Assembly: GCA_002399785.1 (NCBI GenBank)
Contig: DHEH01000010.1
Location: 1 to 64,000, forward strand
DNA length: 64,000 nucleotides
Source: Caryophanales bacterium UBA4855
GTDB taxonomy: Bacteria; Bacillota_I; Bacilli_A; RFN20; CAG-826
Reading direction: 5' to 3'
Shown: positions 1 to 8,599 of the stretch, piece by piece
Position numbering within the stretch: the stretch's first letter is position 1
How the letters are laid out: each line of letters starts with the position of its first letter
The notes under the pieces: generated by a model
Seen by the model: only the letters and a program-made list of their open reading frames with translations
Databases searched by the model: none
Told to the model about the DNA's origin: nothing
Position numbers and translations under genes: made by a program

Positions 1-46
1 TGCTGCACATAATCGCTCATTTATTCTAATCACAGGAGGTATCAAA

Positions 47-643
47 ATGATATATGGCTATATAAGGGTAAGTACTGACAAACAAACGGTTGAAAACCAA
101 AGATTTGAGATTGAAAGATTTGCTTTATCAGAAAAAATGAAAGTCGATTCTTGGATTGAAGAAACAATTTCCGGAACTAAAGACTATGAAAAGAGACTAT
201 TAGGAAAAGAAATGAAAAAAATGGTTTCGGGAGATGTTGTAATTTGCTCCGAATTATCTCGATTGGGAAGAAGCCTCTTTATGATTATGGATATCTTAAA
301 CGAATGCATGAAGCTAGGCTTTAAAGTGATTAGTATTAAGGACAACTATAGATTGGGAGATGATATTCAATCAAAGGTTCTTGCTTTTGCTTTTGGCTTA
401 AGTGCTGAAATAGAAAGAAATCTAATAAGCCAGCGAACAAAAGAGGCTTTAGCTCGAAAAAAGAAAGAAGGAGTTATTTTAGGAAGACCTAAAGGAAGAA
501 CATCTGCAAAAGTTAAATTATCTGATGATAAAGATAGGATTATCCTTTGGCTTCACGAAGGAAGAAGGAAATCTTGGATATCAAAAAAACTAAAGGTACA
601 TAGGAATACACTGGACTCATTTATTAAAAATAGAATCATTTAA
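47..643 (+). CDS. small serine recombinase (resolvase/invertase family)
   Basis: A 198-residue site-specific recombinase of the resolvase/invertase family. The N-terminal catalytic domain starts YIRVSTDKQ with the nucleophilic serine at residue 9, and has the ELSRLGRS motif near residue 70 and the long E helix (about 100-130). A short C-terminal helix-turn-helix DNA-binding domain follows (about 160-195, ending in a HRNTLDSF-type recognition helix). Length and domain order are normal for a resolvase or DNA invertase. A strong AGGAGG ribosome site lies 8 bases before the ATG. It is separated from the mobilization genes by about 400 bp of repeat-bearing DNA that could hold its target. It could resolve multimers of the element or invert a segment; the sequence does not decide which. 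Confidence 0.85.
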   Translation: MIYGYIRVSTDKQTVENQRFEIERFALSEKMKVDSWIEETISGTKDYEKRLLGKEMKKMVSGDVVICSELSRLGRSLFMIMDILNECMKLGFKVISIKDNYRLGDDIQSKVLAFAFGLSAEIERNLISQRTKEALARKKKEGVILGRPKGRTSAKVKLSDDKDRIILWLHEGRRKSWISKKLKVHRNTLDSFIKNRII

Positions 644-1041
644 ATTTTTTTGTTATAAATTCAAAGGAATGTTTTTTTGCTTAAATGCAAATCTATTTTT
701 TGTTTTCCACCCACGTTTTAGAAATGAATCAAAGGATTTAAATGAAATATTTCTAGAGCCAAAGAAACAACTAATCCAAATGTTTTTCCTTTTTAATTTC
801 TAAATTGCGAGTTTAAAAAATAGTTTTGATGTAAAGTTTTAGTGATTTTCCAGCGTTTTATATGGGAGGCAAAAAAATAAGAGTTAAGTTTTCGCTTATT
901 TCCAGCCTTTTAAGTGAGGGGACATTCATCCATTGGGTACGAATCATGGCCAAAGGGTTCCATTTATAGTGGGGAGTGTTTCAAAACAGAAGAGCTAAAA
1001 AAGCAGAACTTTGGAAGCCCAAATAAAGGAGGAATCAAGAA
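644..1041. other. non-coding region of the element; candidate oriT or res site
   Basis: About 400 bp without a convincing gene. It holds imperfect direct repeats: TTTCCAGCGTTTTA (847-860) and TTTCCAGCCTTTTA (899-912), each followed within a few bases by a G-rich stretch (864-869, 916-920), with a looser third version at 704-720. Between the first two is a stem-loop, AAATAAG (875-881) pairing with CTTATTT (895-901). Its position directly before the relaxase operon fits an origin of transfer, while the repeats beside a resolvase gene also fit a res site. No nic site is recognised. The end of the region (about 1026-1034) carries the ribosome site for the next gene. Confidence 0.35.
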
Positions 1042-1467
1042 ATGAATTTGGATTACATTACAATCAACGGACTAAATCAAAGCGTTAAGACAATGATGGA
1101 AGACGACATCAAATGCAGTAATTATAAGGGAACCGTGAGTGCTTATGTTACTCAGCTCCTTTCCGAGGCTCTTTCAGCAAGAAGAGAAAAGACTGAGCTT
1201 GCAGACGTCTCTTCAGTGAAGGAAATAAACAAAAGCCTCATTGACATTGAAAATAGACTTGATGGTATAGAAAGCGCCCAATGCCTGAAAGTAAGCGAGG
1301 ATGAGGTCTATCGACAGCTTATCTGTCGTATATATATGCTCCTGGTCAGGATATGTTATTTGAAAAACATAGATATCGAGCCGGTTGAGCTAGGAAAATT
1401 CGATAAACTTCCGTGGGGATTGGAAGACAAACTGAAGGAGGTTAAGGATAATTATGCCAACTCCTAA
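1042..1467 (+). CDS. putative mobilization accessory protein
   Basis: A 141-residue protein not assigned to a known family. It starts after an AGGAGG ribosome site, and its last 14 bases overlap the start of the relaxase gene, indicating translational coupling. The N-terminal 50 residues resemble a small DNA-binding or ribbon-helix-helix-type segment (ITINGLNQSVKTMMEDD), followed by a charged helical region (about 45-80) and a Cys-containing hydrophobic C-terminal part. By position it is probably the auxiliary relaxosome protein (the role played by MobC in other systems) that binds oriT beside the relaxase. That role is inferred from location only; there is no clear sequence signature. Confidence 0.5.
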   Translation: MNLDYITINGLNQSVKTMMEDDIKCSNYKGTVSAYVTQLLSEALSARREKTELADVSSVKEINKSLIDIENRLDGIESAQCLKVSEDEVYRQLICRIYMLLVRICYLKNIDIEPVELGKFDKLPWGLEDKLKEVKDNYANS

Positions 1468-2650
1468 AATTATCGTCAGGGCGCATTATTATGACCTCGG
1501 TTCCGAAGGGAGAGATTTCTATTCCTCTTCGAAAAAGAATGACTATATCGGATATATAGACACTGGAATCAAAACGGCCGGAGCAAAAGATTATATCGAC
1601 TACGCTGGCAACCCGGAGAAATCATCCGGCGTCTTCAACCAAAAAGGTCTTCTAACGAAAGAGGATAAGAAAGAGGTCAGGAATGAGCTTAGGAAAACCA
1701 AATCCACTATCTGGGATTGCGTAATCAGCTTTGAGGAAAGATACGGGAAGGAAAATGTTAGTGATTGGGGACAGGCTCAAAACCTTTTGAAAAGGACTCT
1801 GGCCGGTTTTCTTAAAGAAGCAGGCCTTGATCCTGACAATGTCGAGTACATCGCCGGCCTTCATGAGAACACTGATAACCGACATATACATTTGCAGTTT
1901 TGGGAGAGGAACCCTCAGCATTACGATTGCAGAAAGAAAACGAGAGTCTATAGACACGGAAAGCTTCCCCTTAAGGCTATCGATTGTTTCAAGGGGGCAA
2001 TATTCAAGCATTTCCTTACACCTGTCGAATCGGCAAAAAGAGTCAGGAAGATAATGACAGAAGAAACCTTAAAGGCGGTATCTGGCAATTTCAAGAATGA
2101 CTTCAACGGATCCTCTTTTTATATCAGAAAACTATTTGAAGAAATCCCTTCCGAAGGAGACTTGGGATATGCATCAAGGAATATGGATTCCTGCAGAAAA
2201 GATATTGATAATGCAACCGAGATAATCGTCATGGAAAACGAAGGAAGCCAAAGCTGGAGAAGACTAAAGCAGGAGATGAAAATCCATGATGATCAAGTCA
2301 TTGAATATTGTTCCGAAAATAACCTCGATGCAACTAACCTATTGTTTCAGATTAATTTCAACAGCGACCTGAAAAGACGAATGGGAAACGTGCTAATCAA
2401 AGAAATAGTGAAGATGCGCAAAGAGGAGAAGGATAGGCTTGTTATCCTTCATCACCCCAAGGCTAGGATGAGATGCCATCAAAGCTATTTAACGAAGGTG
2501 ATTGCTGAAGCGATATTTATGAATGACAAAGTGGATAAGGAATCCAGGAACGTATTTGATGATTTTCAGAGAAGGCTAAAGGAAGCTGAATATCAGAGGC
2601 TGGCTGAAGAAGGAAAAATAGATGTAGATGGTAACGAAAACGAGATGTAA
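1454..2650 (+). CDS. relaxase, MobL/MobP-like
   Basis: A 398-residue relaxase expected to nick the transfer origin and lead the strand into a recipient. The diagnostic feature is the three-histidine metal motif HENTDNRHIH at residues 137-146, the form seen in MobL-type relaxases of Firmicutes mobile elements. It sits after an N-terminal part that begins with PKIIVRAHYYD and contains tyrosines (for example Y12, Y13, Y31) that could be the nucleophile. The C-terminal half (about 190-398) is helical and charged with no recognised domain. Its start overlaps the preceding gene. The nearest match among families is confident at motif level, but the exact subfamily and nucleophile are not certain. 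Confidence 0.75.
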   Translation: MPTPKIIVRAHYYDLGSEGRDFYSSSKKNDYIGYIDTGIKTAGAKDYIDYAGNPEKSSGVFNQKGLLTKEDKKEVRNELRKTKSTIWDCVISFEERYGKENVSDWGQAQNLLKRTLAGFLKEAGLDPDNVEYIAGLHENTDNRHIHLQFWERNPQHYDCRKKTRVYRHGKLPLKAIDCFKGAIFKHFLTPVESAKRVRKIMTEETLKAVSGNFKNDFNGSSFYIRKLFEEIPSEGDLGYASRNMDSCRKDIDNATEIIVMENEGSQSWRRLKQEMKIHDDQVIEYCSENNLDATNLLFQINFNSDLKRRMGNVLIKEIVKMRKEEKDRLVILHHPKARMRCHQSYLTKVIAEAIFMNDKVDKESRNVFDDFQRRLKEAEYQRLAEEGKIDVDGNENEM

Positions 2651-2687
2651 GAAGTGGTGCTCCGACAAAATCTTCTGGACAGGATAA

Positions 2688-2741
2688 GGCATGTTTCTAA
2701 ATGCTAGAAACACGCCGTTTGCGCAGATGGGATACCCATCT
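2688..2741. repeat. pair of stem-loops after the relaxase gene
   Basis: Two inverted repeats lie close together in a 260-bp gap. The first is GGCATGTTTCT (2688-2698) against AGAAACACGCC (2706-2716), 10 of 11 positions paired around a 7-base loop. The second is AGATGGG (2725-2731) against CCCATCT (2735-2741) around ATA. Neither is followed by a T run, so they are unlikely to be terminators. They may be a recombination, replication or transfer structure of the element, or mRNA stabilisers. The rest of 2651-2911 shows nothing else except the ribosome site of the next gene. Confidence 0.4.
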
Positions 2742-2911
2742 CGTCCATAAAGATAAACGAAGAGCGAAAAATCAATCTGGGTCTATATGTGTCAAGTGGA
2801 TTTTTGTCTGCTTTTTCAAGGCGAAAACGAAGAGAAATTTAAGGCGAAAAATAGTGAGTTTGGAAACATACCTATTCCTTCAATGGTTCTAAGAAAAACG
2901 GAGGTAGAAAA

Positions 2912-3376
2912 ATGGAAGAAAAAGACAATGGAATTACGATACTGAAAACTGATGAAGACAAAACCGGGTTTACAATTAAAAATAAGGAAATAGAAAGCAA
3001 GGCTTATCGAAGGGACTATAGAAATGAAAATCGTATTGAGATCCTTAATGCAGACAGAAGCGAATTCAGTCAGGAAAGACTGAAAAGATTTTCACAGTCA
3101 ATAGCCAAGGATGTATTCACCCTTCTAAGCAATAAAACCATGAAGGAGACTATCCAAAAGCAGATTGAGAAGGACAAAGCTTATGACAATAGTCTGCAAG
3201 AAGGGAAAGCCCTTATAAAGAATATGTATTCCCTATCTTGGAAGACTGCAGGACTCGCTTATCGAAACAAACTGTATGACTCAACGCAGTTCAAAAAAGA
3301 TGAAGTGAGAAAAGCCTTGATGCTTGTTGCTTTGGTAGGAGCAAACGAAATGATGAAAGGAGAAAACCGAGTATGA
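2912..3376 (+). CDS. hypothetical protein of the mobile element
   Basis: A 154-residue protein I do not recognise. It is highly charged in the first 65 residues, then has a helical segment, and ends in a more hydrophobic stretch (about 140-150, MLVALVGANEMM). There is no signal peptide and no clear membrane helix. A GGAGG ribosome site precedes it. Its stop overlaps the integrase start as ATGA, so the two are translationally coupled. It could be a recombination directionality factor or a regulator for the integrase, but this is only suggested by the coupling. It is one of only two coding units in the window that end in TGA; the other is a decayed gene. Confidence 0.6.
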   Translation: MEEKDNGITILKTDEDKTGFTIKNKEIESKAYRRDYRNENRIEILNADRSEFSQERLKRFSQSIAKDVFTLLSNKTMKETIQKQIEKDKAYDNSLQEGKALIKNMYSLSWKTAGLAYRNKLYDSTQFKKDEVRKALMLVALVGANEMMKGENRV

Positions 3377-4887
3377 AGAAAACAAAGGTTGTATTTGACC
3401 CACTGTTAACAAAGAAGGCAGTTTTATATTGTCGCTTCTCTTGCGAAAAGCAGCGTGAGGAATCTATCGAAGGCCAGCGAAGAGAATGCAGTGAATATGC
3501 TAAAAGGAATGGAATAACAATCATTGATGAATTCGATGATAGAGCCATGTCAGCTACAAACGATGACCGACCAGGTTTCCAGAAAATGATTAGGGAGAGC
3601 CAGTCTCATACTTTCGGGCTTGTCCTGGTCTGGAAGTTTGACCGATTTTCTAGAAGCCGCCTTGATTCCATCAAATACAAGACCATTCTCAAGCAGAACG
3701 GAGCAAAGCTTGTTTCGGCCACTGAGCAGATAACTGATGGGCCGGATGGCATTCTTATGGAATCATTGTTCGATGGATTGAATGAATACTATTCAGAAGA
3801 GCTATCAATAAAAGTAAAAAGAGGGATAACTGAGAATGTCATCAACGGAAAGGCAAACGGTGGCTTTAAGCCGTTAGGCTATCAGATTGTTGACCATCGA
3901 TACAAAGTTGATCCTGTTGAAGGCCCAATCGTTAAGATGATTTTTGGCCTTTATACCACAAACGGGTTGAATGCCGCCGAAATAGCCAAGAAGCTTGATG
4001 TGGAAGGCTATAAGAGAAGCAACGGAACTAAGATAACCCATAACACAGTCGAAAGGGTTCTTGGCTCTGAACGATATATAGGAGTTATGAGAAGCTCCGA
4101 TGCTGTTAATCCGAGCGGCTTTCCAAGGCTGATTGATGATTCCACTTTCAAGAAAGCACAGGCAAGGCTAGAGGTGAGAAGGCATAAAGGCGGGGCATAT
4201 AAAGCCGATATAGCCTATGCCCTATCAGGTAAACTGTTTTGCGGAAAATGCGGAGCAATCATGGTTGGCGAATCAAGCGTTAACCGATGGGGCAAAAGAT
4301 ATGCTTACTACCATTGCAAGAACGGAAGGGCCCATAAATGTGATTCAGTCCATGTTAAGCAGAATATCCTCGATTCTCTAGTGTGCCAGGTAGTATTGAC
4401 AGCGCTAAAAGACAGCGACCTTATTCAAAAAATCATAAGCAATATATACCAAGAGCAAGGAATGGAGCCTGAGGAACTCATTTCTATGAAAGCGACTCTT
4501 CAGGATACCAATAAGCAGATAAGTTACTTTATGAAAGCAATAGGGATGGGTATCATCACTGACAGCACGAAATCAACACTGCTGAGATTGGAGAGTGAAA
4601 AAGACAGCCTAGAGAAATCAATATCAGATATGTCACTTACCTTTAGAAAATTTGATAAGCAGGAAATAAAAGCCGCGGTGGAGCTTCTTGCTGAGCTTCC
4701 GATGAAAACAAATAGTCAAAGGAGACAAATAATCGCTGAATTTGTCGAAAAAGTCACCATTGAAAGCAATGGAGAAGTGTTGATAAAAGCCGATTTATTC
4801 GGCATAAAAGCGGAAGTCAGGGCCGGAGACTCAAGTCCTGATTGTGTTCGTATTCAAACCGATATGGTTCACCAATTAACAAAATAG
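3373..4887 (+). CDS. large serine recombinase (integrase)
   Basis: A 504-residue integrase that would catalyse insertion and excision of the element. The catalytic domain (about 14-155) contains YCRFSCEKQ with the nucleophile at S23 and DRFSRSRLDS at about 90-99. The recombinase domain (about 165-270) includes the GGFKPLGY motif. A zinc ribbon is formed by C290, C293, C315 and C323. A coiled-coil arm (about 360-430) and a short C-terminal tail follow. This is the normal architecture and length for TnpX-like integrases of Firmicutes transposons such as Tn4451. It is the last gene of the element and is followed at once by a terminator, so the right attachment site should lie just beyond. No truncation is seen. 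Confidence 0.9.
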   Translation: MKKTKVVFDPLLTKKAVLYCRFSCEKQREESIEGQRRECSEYAKRNGITIIDEFDDRAMSATNDDRPGFQKMIRESQSHTFGLVLVWKFDRFSRSRLDSIKYKTILKQNGAKLVSATEQITDGPDGILMESLFDGLNEYYSEELSIKVKRGITENVINGKANGGFKPLGYQIVDHRYKVDPVEGPIVKMIFGLYTTNGLNAAEIAKKLDVEGYKRSNGTKITHNTVERVLGSERYIGVMRSSDAVNPSGFPRLIDDSTFKKAQARLEVRRHKGGAYKADIAYALSGKLFCGKCGAIMVGESSVNRWGKRYAYYHCKNGRAHKCDSVHVKQNILDSLVCQVVLTALKDSDLIQKIISNIYQEQGMEPEELISMKATLQDTNKQISYFMKAIGMGIITDSTKSTLLRLESEKDSLEKSISDMSLTFRKFDKQEIKAAVELLAELPMKTNSQRRQIIAEFVEKVTIESNGEVLIKADLFGIKAEVRAGDSSPDCVRIQTDMVHQLTK

Positions 4888-4910
4888 TGCGATATGGTCG
4901 CACTTTTTTT
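4886..4910 (+). terminator. terminator of the integrase gene
   Basis: AGTGCGA (4886-4892) pairs with TCGCACT (4898-4904) around TATGG, followed by seven T. The hairpin begins inside the integrase stop codon. Confidence 0.85.
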
Positions 4911-5056
4911 ATTATAATTTTTTAAAAAGTTGTATCAAATGTATCAGGATTATTTACTTAATTGAACAGCCATTTATTATTTTGCAATATTTAATTTTTA
5001 TAGATGGTAGAGTCAATTTTCTTTTTATCATATAATAAATAAAAAGAGGTGTTATT

Positions 5057-6058
5057 ATGATAAAACTTGGTGTACTTGGAATCGGCGGAATTGCCGAAAC
5101 AGTTGTGACTGTGTTAGAAGGAGTTTCTGGAATCTCGCTTTATGCTTGTGCTAGCGCATCTAATTATTCAAGAGCACAGGATTTTAAATCTAAGCATCAT
5201 TTTAAAGTGGCATATAAAACATATGAAGAATTAGTGAAAGATCCAAATATTGATCTAGTTTATGTAGCTAATTTAATTAGTGATCATTATGAAACAGTAA
5301 AGCTTTGCTTAAATAATAATAAAAATGTAATTTGTGAAAAGGCGTTTACCTTTAATGCTAAACAGGCAAAAGAATTATGTGATTTATCTAAGCAAAAACA
5401 TTTGTTTTTAACCGAAGCTTTATTAATTAAATTTACTCCTTACGTTAAAACTCTTAAAGGTTTAATAAATAGCGGAATTATTGGAAAGCCTTATCAAATA
5501 TCAGCTAATTTAGGTTATAAAATTTTTGATAGAAAACGTATTTATACACCATCGATGGGTGGCGGAATTCTTTTAGATGTAGCTGTTTACCCTATAAATT
5601 TCGCTTTTAATATTTGCGGAACCAATTATAAAAAAATTGATACTCATTGTACTTTTACCAAAAGTGGTGTCGATGAAAGTGATTTTATTAACTTAACTTA
5701 TGACAATAATTTATCAGTTGATATTTTTGCTACCATGAACGGCCAAACTGATCGATATGGTTATATATACGGAAGCGATGGTTATATAGAAGTTAAAAAT
5801 ATTAATAGTCCTGAAGAAATTAATGTTTATACTATTCAACCTGGTTACCATAATGTTGCATTAATAAAAACAATTAAAATTAAAGATCCTTATGATAGAT
5901 ATGCATATGAATTTTTATCATCTATTAAAGCTATTGAAAATAATTTGATCGAAACTCCCGAATATACACACAAAGAAATTGTAAAAAATATGGAGTTTTA
6001 TGATGAATTAAGGAAAAAATGGGGATTTAATTATCCTAATGAGAGCGAAAAAAAGTAA
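5057..6058 (+). CDS. Gfo/Idh/MocA-family oxidoreductase
   Basis: A 333-residue NAD(P)-dependent oxidoreductase. The N-terminal Rossmann fold begins LGVLGIGGIAETV (glycine-rich loop at about residues 7-12). The family's EKAFTFNAKQA motif (the EKP-type motif with the catalytic lysine) is near residue 95, and the C-terminal substrate domain includes GGGILLDVAVYPI near 165-180. The length is normal. Members act on sugars, inositols or trans-dihydrodiols, and the substrate cannot be read from the sequence. An AGAGGTG ribosome site precedes the ATG. It is the first gene with the chromosome's own AT-rich composition, beside the mobile element, and appears to be a single-gene unit. Confidence 0.85.
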   Translation: MIKLGVLGIGGIAETVVTVLEGVSGISLYACASASNYSRAQDFKSKHHFKVAYKTYEELVKDPNIDLVYVANLISDHYETVKLCLNNNKNVICEKAFTFNAKQAKELCDLSKQKHLFLTEALLIKFTPYVKTLKGLINSGIIGKPYQISANLGYKIFDRKRIYTPSMGGGILLDVAVYPINFAFNICGTNYKKIDTHCTFTKSGVDESDFINLTYDNNLSVDIFATMNGQTDRYGYIYGSDGYIEVKNINSPEEINVYTIQPGYHNVALIKTIKIKDPYDRYAYEFLSSIKAIENNLIETPEYTHKEIVKNMEFYDELRKKWGFNYPNESEKK

Positions 6059-6127
6059 AAAATACTTAAATGTTAATAATCTTTACAAAGTTGTTATTTT
6101 TTACTTAAAAAACAAATTTAAATGGTG

Positions 6128-6133
6128 TAGAAT
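6128..6133 (+). promoter_or_regulatory. -10 hexamer of the two-component operon (leaderless)
   Basis: TAGAAT lies six bases before the response-regulator ATG, so transcription would begin at or next to the start codon. There is no Shine-Dalgarno and no clear -35. It matches the pattern seen before several other genes in this window. Confidence 0.45.
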
Positions 6134-6139
6134 AAAAAT

Positions 6140-6814
6140 ATGGAAAATTATCTTATATACTCTGTTGAAGATGATGAGAGCATTGCATCGATAATTAATC
6201 TTACTTTATCAAATAAAGGTTACAATGTTGTATCATTTCCAGACGGAGAAAAATTCTTAGACGAATTTAATGTCAAAAAGCCAAATTTAATTTTGCTTGA
6301 TTTAATGTTACCTGGCATCCAAGGAAGGGATATTGTTAAATATGTTAGGGGCGACAAAGAAAATAATAAAGTCGCAATCGTGATAATTAGTGCAAAAAGT
6401 TTGGTTAGTGACAAAATTGACGGTTTAGATTTAGGAGCTGATGATTATATTGAAAAGCCATTCGATTTACAAGAATTTCTAAGCAGAGTAAATGTTCAAT
6501 ATAGAAAATTTATCAATGATATTGGTATTGTTATCATAGATGATTACAAATTAGTTGTATTAGATGGTAAACTTTATAAGAGGGATGTGGAAATTCCTTT
6601 AACTAAAGTTCAATTCAAAATCATTTCTTATTTATTTAGAAATAGAGGAAATGTTGTTACTAGACACGAATTGTTTAATGAAATTTGGGGTGAAGACGAA
6701 ACTTTTGCTTCAAGAACGATTGATATGCACATTAAAACTTTACGTGACAAATTACAAGATAAGAACAAAAAGTTTATTAAATCCATATATGGTGGAGGTT
6801 ATAAAATAGACTAA
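6140..6814 (+). CDS. OmpR/PhoB-family response regulator
   Basis: A 224-residue two-component response regulator. The receiver domain (about 3-115) has acidic residues E10, D11 and D12, the phospho-acceptor D54 in LLDLMLPG, and the switch lysine in EKPF near residue 107. A winged-helix DNA-binding domain follows (about 130-224; PLTKVQFKIISYL, RTIDMHIKTLRDKL, the GGGYKI wing). Its partner kinase follows 6 bases downstream. No ribosome site is visible before the ATG, while a TAGAAT hexamer lies six bases upstream. It resembles PhoP/PhoB or WalR; which stimulus it answers is not evident. The tandem TTTTTACA repeats after the kinase gene are a candidate target. Confidence 0.9.
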   Translation: MENYLIYSVEDDESIASIINLTLSNKGYNVVSFPDGEKFLDEFNVKKPNLILLDLMLPGIQGRDIVKYVRGDKENNKVAIVIISAKSLVSDKIDGLDLGADDYIEKPFDLQEFLSRVNVQYRKFINDIGIVIIDDYKLVVLDGKLYKRDVEIPLTKVQFKIISYLFRNRGNVVTRHELFNEIWGEDETFASRTIDMHIKTLRDKLQDKNKKFIKSIYGGGYKID

Positions 6815-6820
6815 AAACTT

Positions 6821-8503
6821 ATGAACAGAAAGAAGTTCGTATTAAAATCAATCATTTTTTGTATTTCTATTTTTATAGTTTTTATTGTGTCTTTAAGTAC
6901 GGTTTATTCGGTTGTTAAAACTAATTTTGAAACTGACATAAAAAATATTAGTGATGCCGTTGTTTTTAAATTGCAAAATCCTTCCGTGACAACACAAGAT
7001 GTCATTGATAATTACAAAGTTTATAAAGATGTTCAATTATCTTTTTTTGCTGAAAATAAAACTAAGCCAGTATATGACACTAGTTCTTCCCCTGTTTCAG
7101 AAGATTCGTTTGAAATCATTTCGAACAATAAAGATAAATTTTATTATGGTAAAAGTGCAACTTATTCATATGATATGGGCTATTACGTATCTTATTTAGA
7201 TGACTATGATTTATATTTAAGAGTTGGCAAAAAAGAAGAAGTATCTTTAAAGATATTATCAAATGCAATGATTTATGGATCAATCACTTTTGCTGCTTTA
7301 GATATTGCTTTTATATTTCTTATTATTATCGGTTATAACAAAATGGTTAATAATTTAAAGCTTCAGGTACGTAAATTACGCAATTTAACTTATACAGATA
7401 AGCTTGTTGAATATAACGATGATATAAGTAATTTGACTAATATTGTGAAAGATACAAGAAGAAAACTTCAAGATGAATTAAATATAAATTCAATTTCTGA
7501 ACAAAAAATGAATTTCATCCTCGATTCAATTAATCAAGGTTTACTTGTTCTTGGTGGCAATGAAAAAATTATTTTAATAAATAAAAAAGCTTGTGAAATT
7601 TTCGAAACTCATATAGAAAAAGGTGTGATACCAGATGTAAAATCATTGAAAAATTTTGCTGATATAGAAAAAAATATGTATATTGTTACTCAGTTAGGAA
7701 GATCAATGACTTTTAATAAAGATATTAATGGAAGAATCTATGAGTGTGATATCAATTTAATCGATTATTCTTGGAGCACTGCAAACGAAAAAAATGGTGC
7801 ATCTTTATTAATGTTTGATATTACCGATCAATATAATTCACAAAAAATGAAAAACGATTTTTTTGCCAATGCAAGTCACGAATTAAAATCTCCTCTTACT
7901 AGCATTTTGGGTTATCAACAAATGATTTATGAAAAAATTATCACATCTCCAGAACAACTTGCTACAGCTAATGAAAGATGCATAAAAGAATCGTTAAGAA
8001 TGAAAAAATTATTGATGGATATGCTTGATATATCTTCTCTTGAAAATAATAATTTGCGACCAATCGAAAAAATCAACCCTCAAGATTTTATCGATAATAT
8101 ACTTTTAACTCTTGAACCACAAATAAAGAAAAAACATATTAACGTTTTTAAATCATATGATAATTTTTTGTTTTCAATGAATCTTGAAGACTGTGATAAG
8201 CTTTTTAGAAACTTAATCGATAATGCAATTAAATATAATAAGGATGGAGGAGACATCTTTATCACAATTAATTCTAAGGATAAAACTATATCGATTAAAG
8301 ATTCTGGAATAGGTTTAAAAAAAGAAGATCAACAAAGAATATTTGAAAGATTTTACCGTGTAGATAAGGCTAGAAGTGTCGAAAATGGCGGTACCGGACT
8401 TGGGTTATCTATTGTTAAATACATCTGTAATTACTATGAATTTCAAATTAAATTGAATTCTACATATAATAAAGGAACAGAATTTAAAATAATAATTAAA
8501 TAA
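6821..8503 (+). CDS. sensor histidine kinase, PhoR/WalK-like
   Basis: A 560-residue membrane histidine kinase. One membrane helix (about 8-30) is followed by an extracytoplasmic sensor domain (about 31-145), a second membrane helix (about 152-172), a linker, a PAS-like domain (about 225-345), and the HisKA domain with ASHELKSPLTS (phospho-accepting H353). The HATPase domain has an N box (NLIDNAIKYN), a G1 box (IKDSGIGL), an F box (FERFYRVD) and a G2 box (GGTGLGLSIV). All catalytic motifs are intact and the length is normal for PhoR-type kinases. It is coupled to the response regulator gene and lies upstream of the ABC importer, which may be part of its regulon. The signal is unknown. Confidence 0.9.
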   Translation: MNRKKFVLKSIIFCISIFIVFIVSLSTVYSVVKTNFETDIKNISDAVVFKLQNPSVTTQDVIDNYKVYKDVQLSFFAENKTKPVYDTSSSPVSEDSFEIISNNKDKFYYGKSATYSYDMGYYVSYLDDYDLYLRVGKKEEVSLKILSNAMIYGSITFAALDIAFIFLIIIGYNKMVNNLKLQVRKLRNLTYTDKLVEYNDDISNLTNIVKDTRRKLQDELNINSISEQKMNFILDSINQGLLVLGGNEKIILINKKACEIFETHIEKGVIPDVKSLKNFADIEKNMYIVTQLGRSMTFNKDINGRIYECDINLIDYSWSTANEKNGASLLMFDITDQYNSQKMKNDFFANASHELKSPLTSILGYQQMIYEKIITSPEQLATANERCIKESLRMKKLLMDMLDISSLENNNLRPIEKINPQDFIDNILLTLEPQIKKKHINVFKSYDNFLFSMNLEDCDKLFRNLIDNAIKYNKDGGDIFITINSKDKTISIKDSGIGLKKEDQQRIFERFYRVDKARSVENGGTGLGLSIVKYICNYYEFQIKLNSTYNKGTEFKIIIK

Positions 8504-8507
8504 CTAA

Positions 8508-8523
8508 TTTTTACATTTTTACA
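8508..8523. repeat. tandem TTTTTACA repeat, candidate regulator site
   Basis: Two exact copies of TTTTTACA lie side by side (8508-8515, 8516-8523). Its reverse complement, TGTAAAAA, occurs at 8587-8594 followed by the related TGTATTTG, immediately before the promoter of the ABC importer. Direct repeats of this size are the usual target form for OmpR-family regulators, and the gene just upstream encodes such a pair. AT-rich background makes chance copies likely. Confidence 0.3.
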
Positions 8524-8599
8524 ATTTGATTTTATTTCGACCATATCGAATTAATATGATTAAAAAAAGATAAATAAAATAATAAATGTAAAAATGTAT

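Larger units (their letters stand above)
1..4910. mobile_element. integrative mobilizable element (right part)
   Basis: A block of transfer and recombination genes: a small serine recombinase, a relaxase with an accessory gene, a short unknown gene and a large serine integrase, all on the + strand. No type IV secretion genes are present, so the element would have to be mobilized by another conjugative system. Base composition is visibly richer in G+C (about 40% or more in the relaxase and integrase genes) than the chromosome that starts at about 5050. Genes use strong AGGAGG-type ribosome sites and one ends in TGA, both unlike the flanking chromosome. The right end should lie just after the integrase terminator (4886-4910). 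The left end is not in the window, so the size and cargo are unknown. Confidence 0.8.

Noticed and set aside
1652..2054. Open frames on both strands inside the relaxase gene
   Set aside because: They lie within a gene with a clear family motif and have no ribosome sites.
2701..2892. 63-residue open frame after the relaxase gene
   Set aside because: It has no ribosome site, spans the two stem-loops, and has an implausible Arg/Lys/Trp-rich composition.
8508..8523. PhoP/Pho box
   Set aside because: Pho boxes repeat about every 11 bp, whereas these repeats have an 8-bp period.
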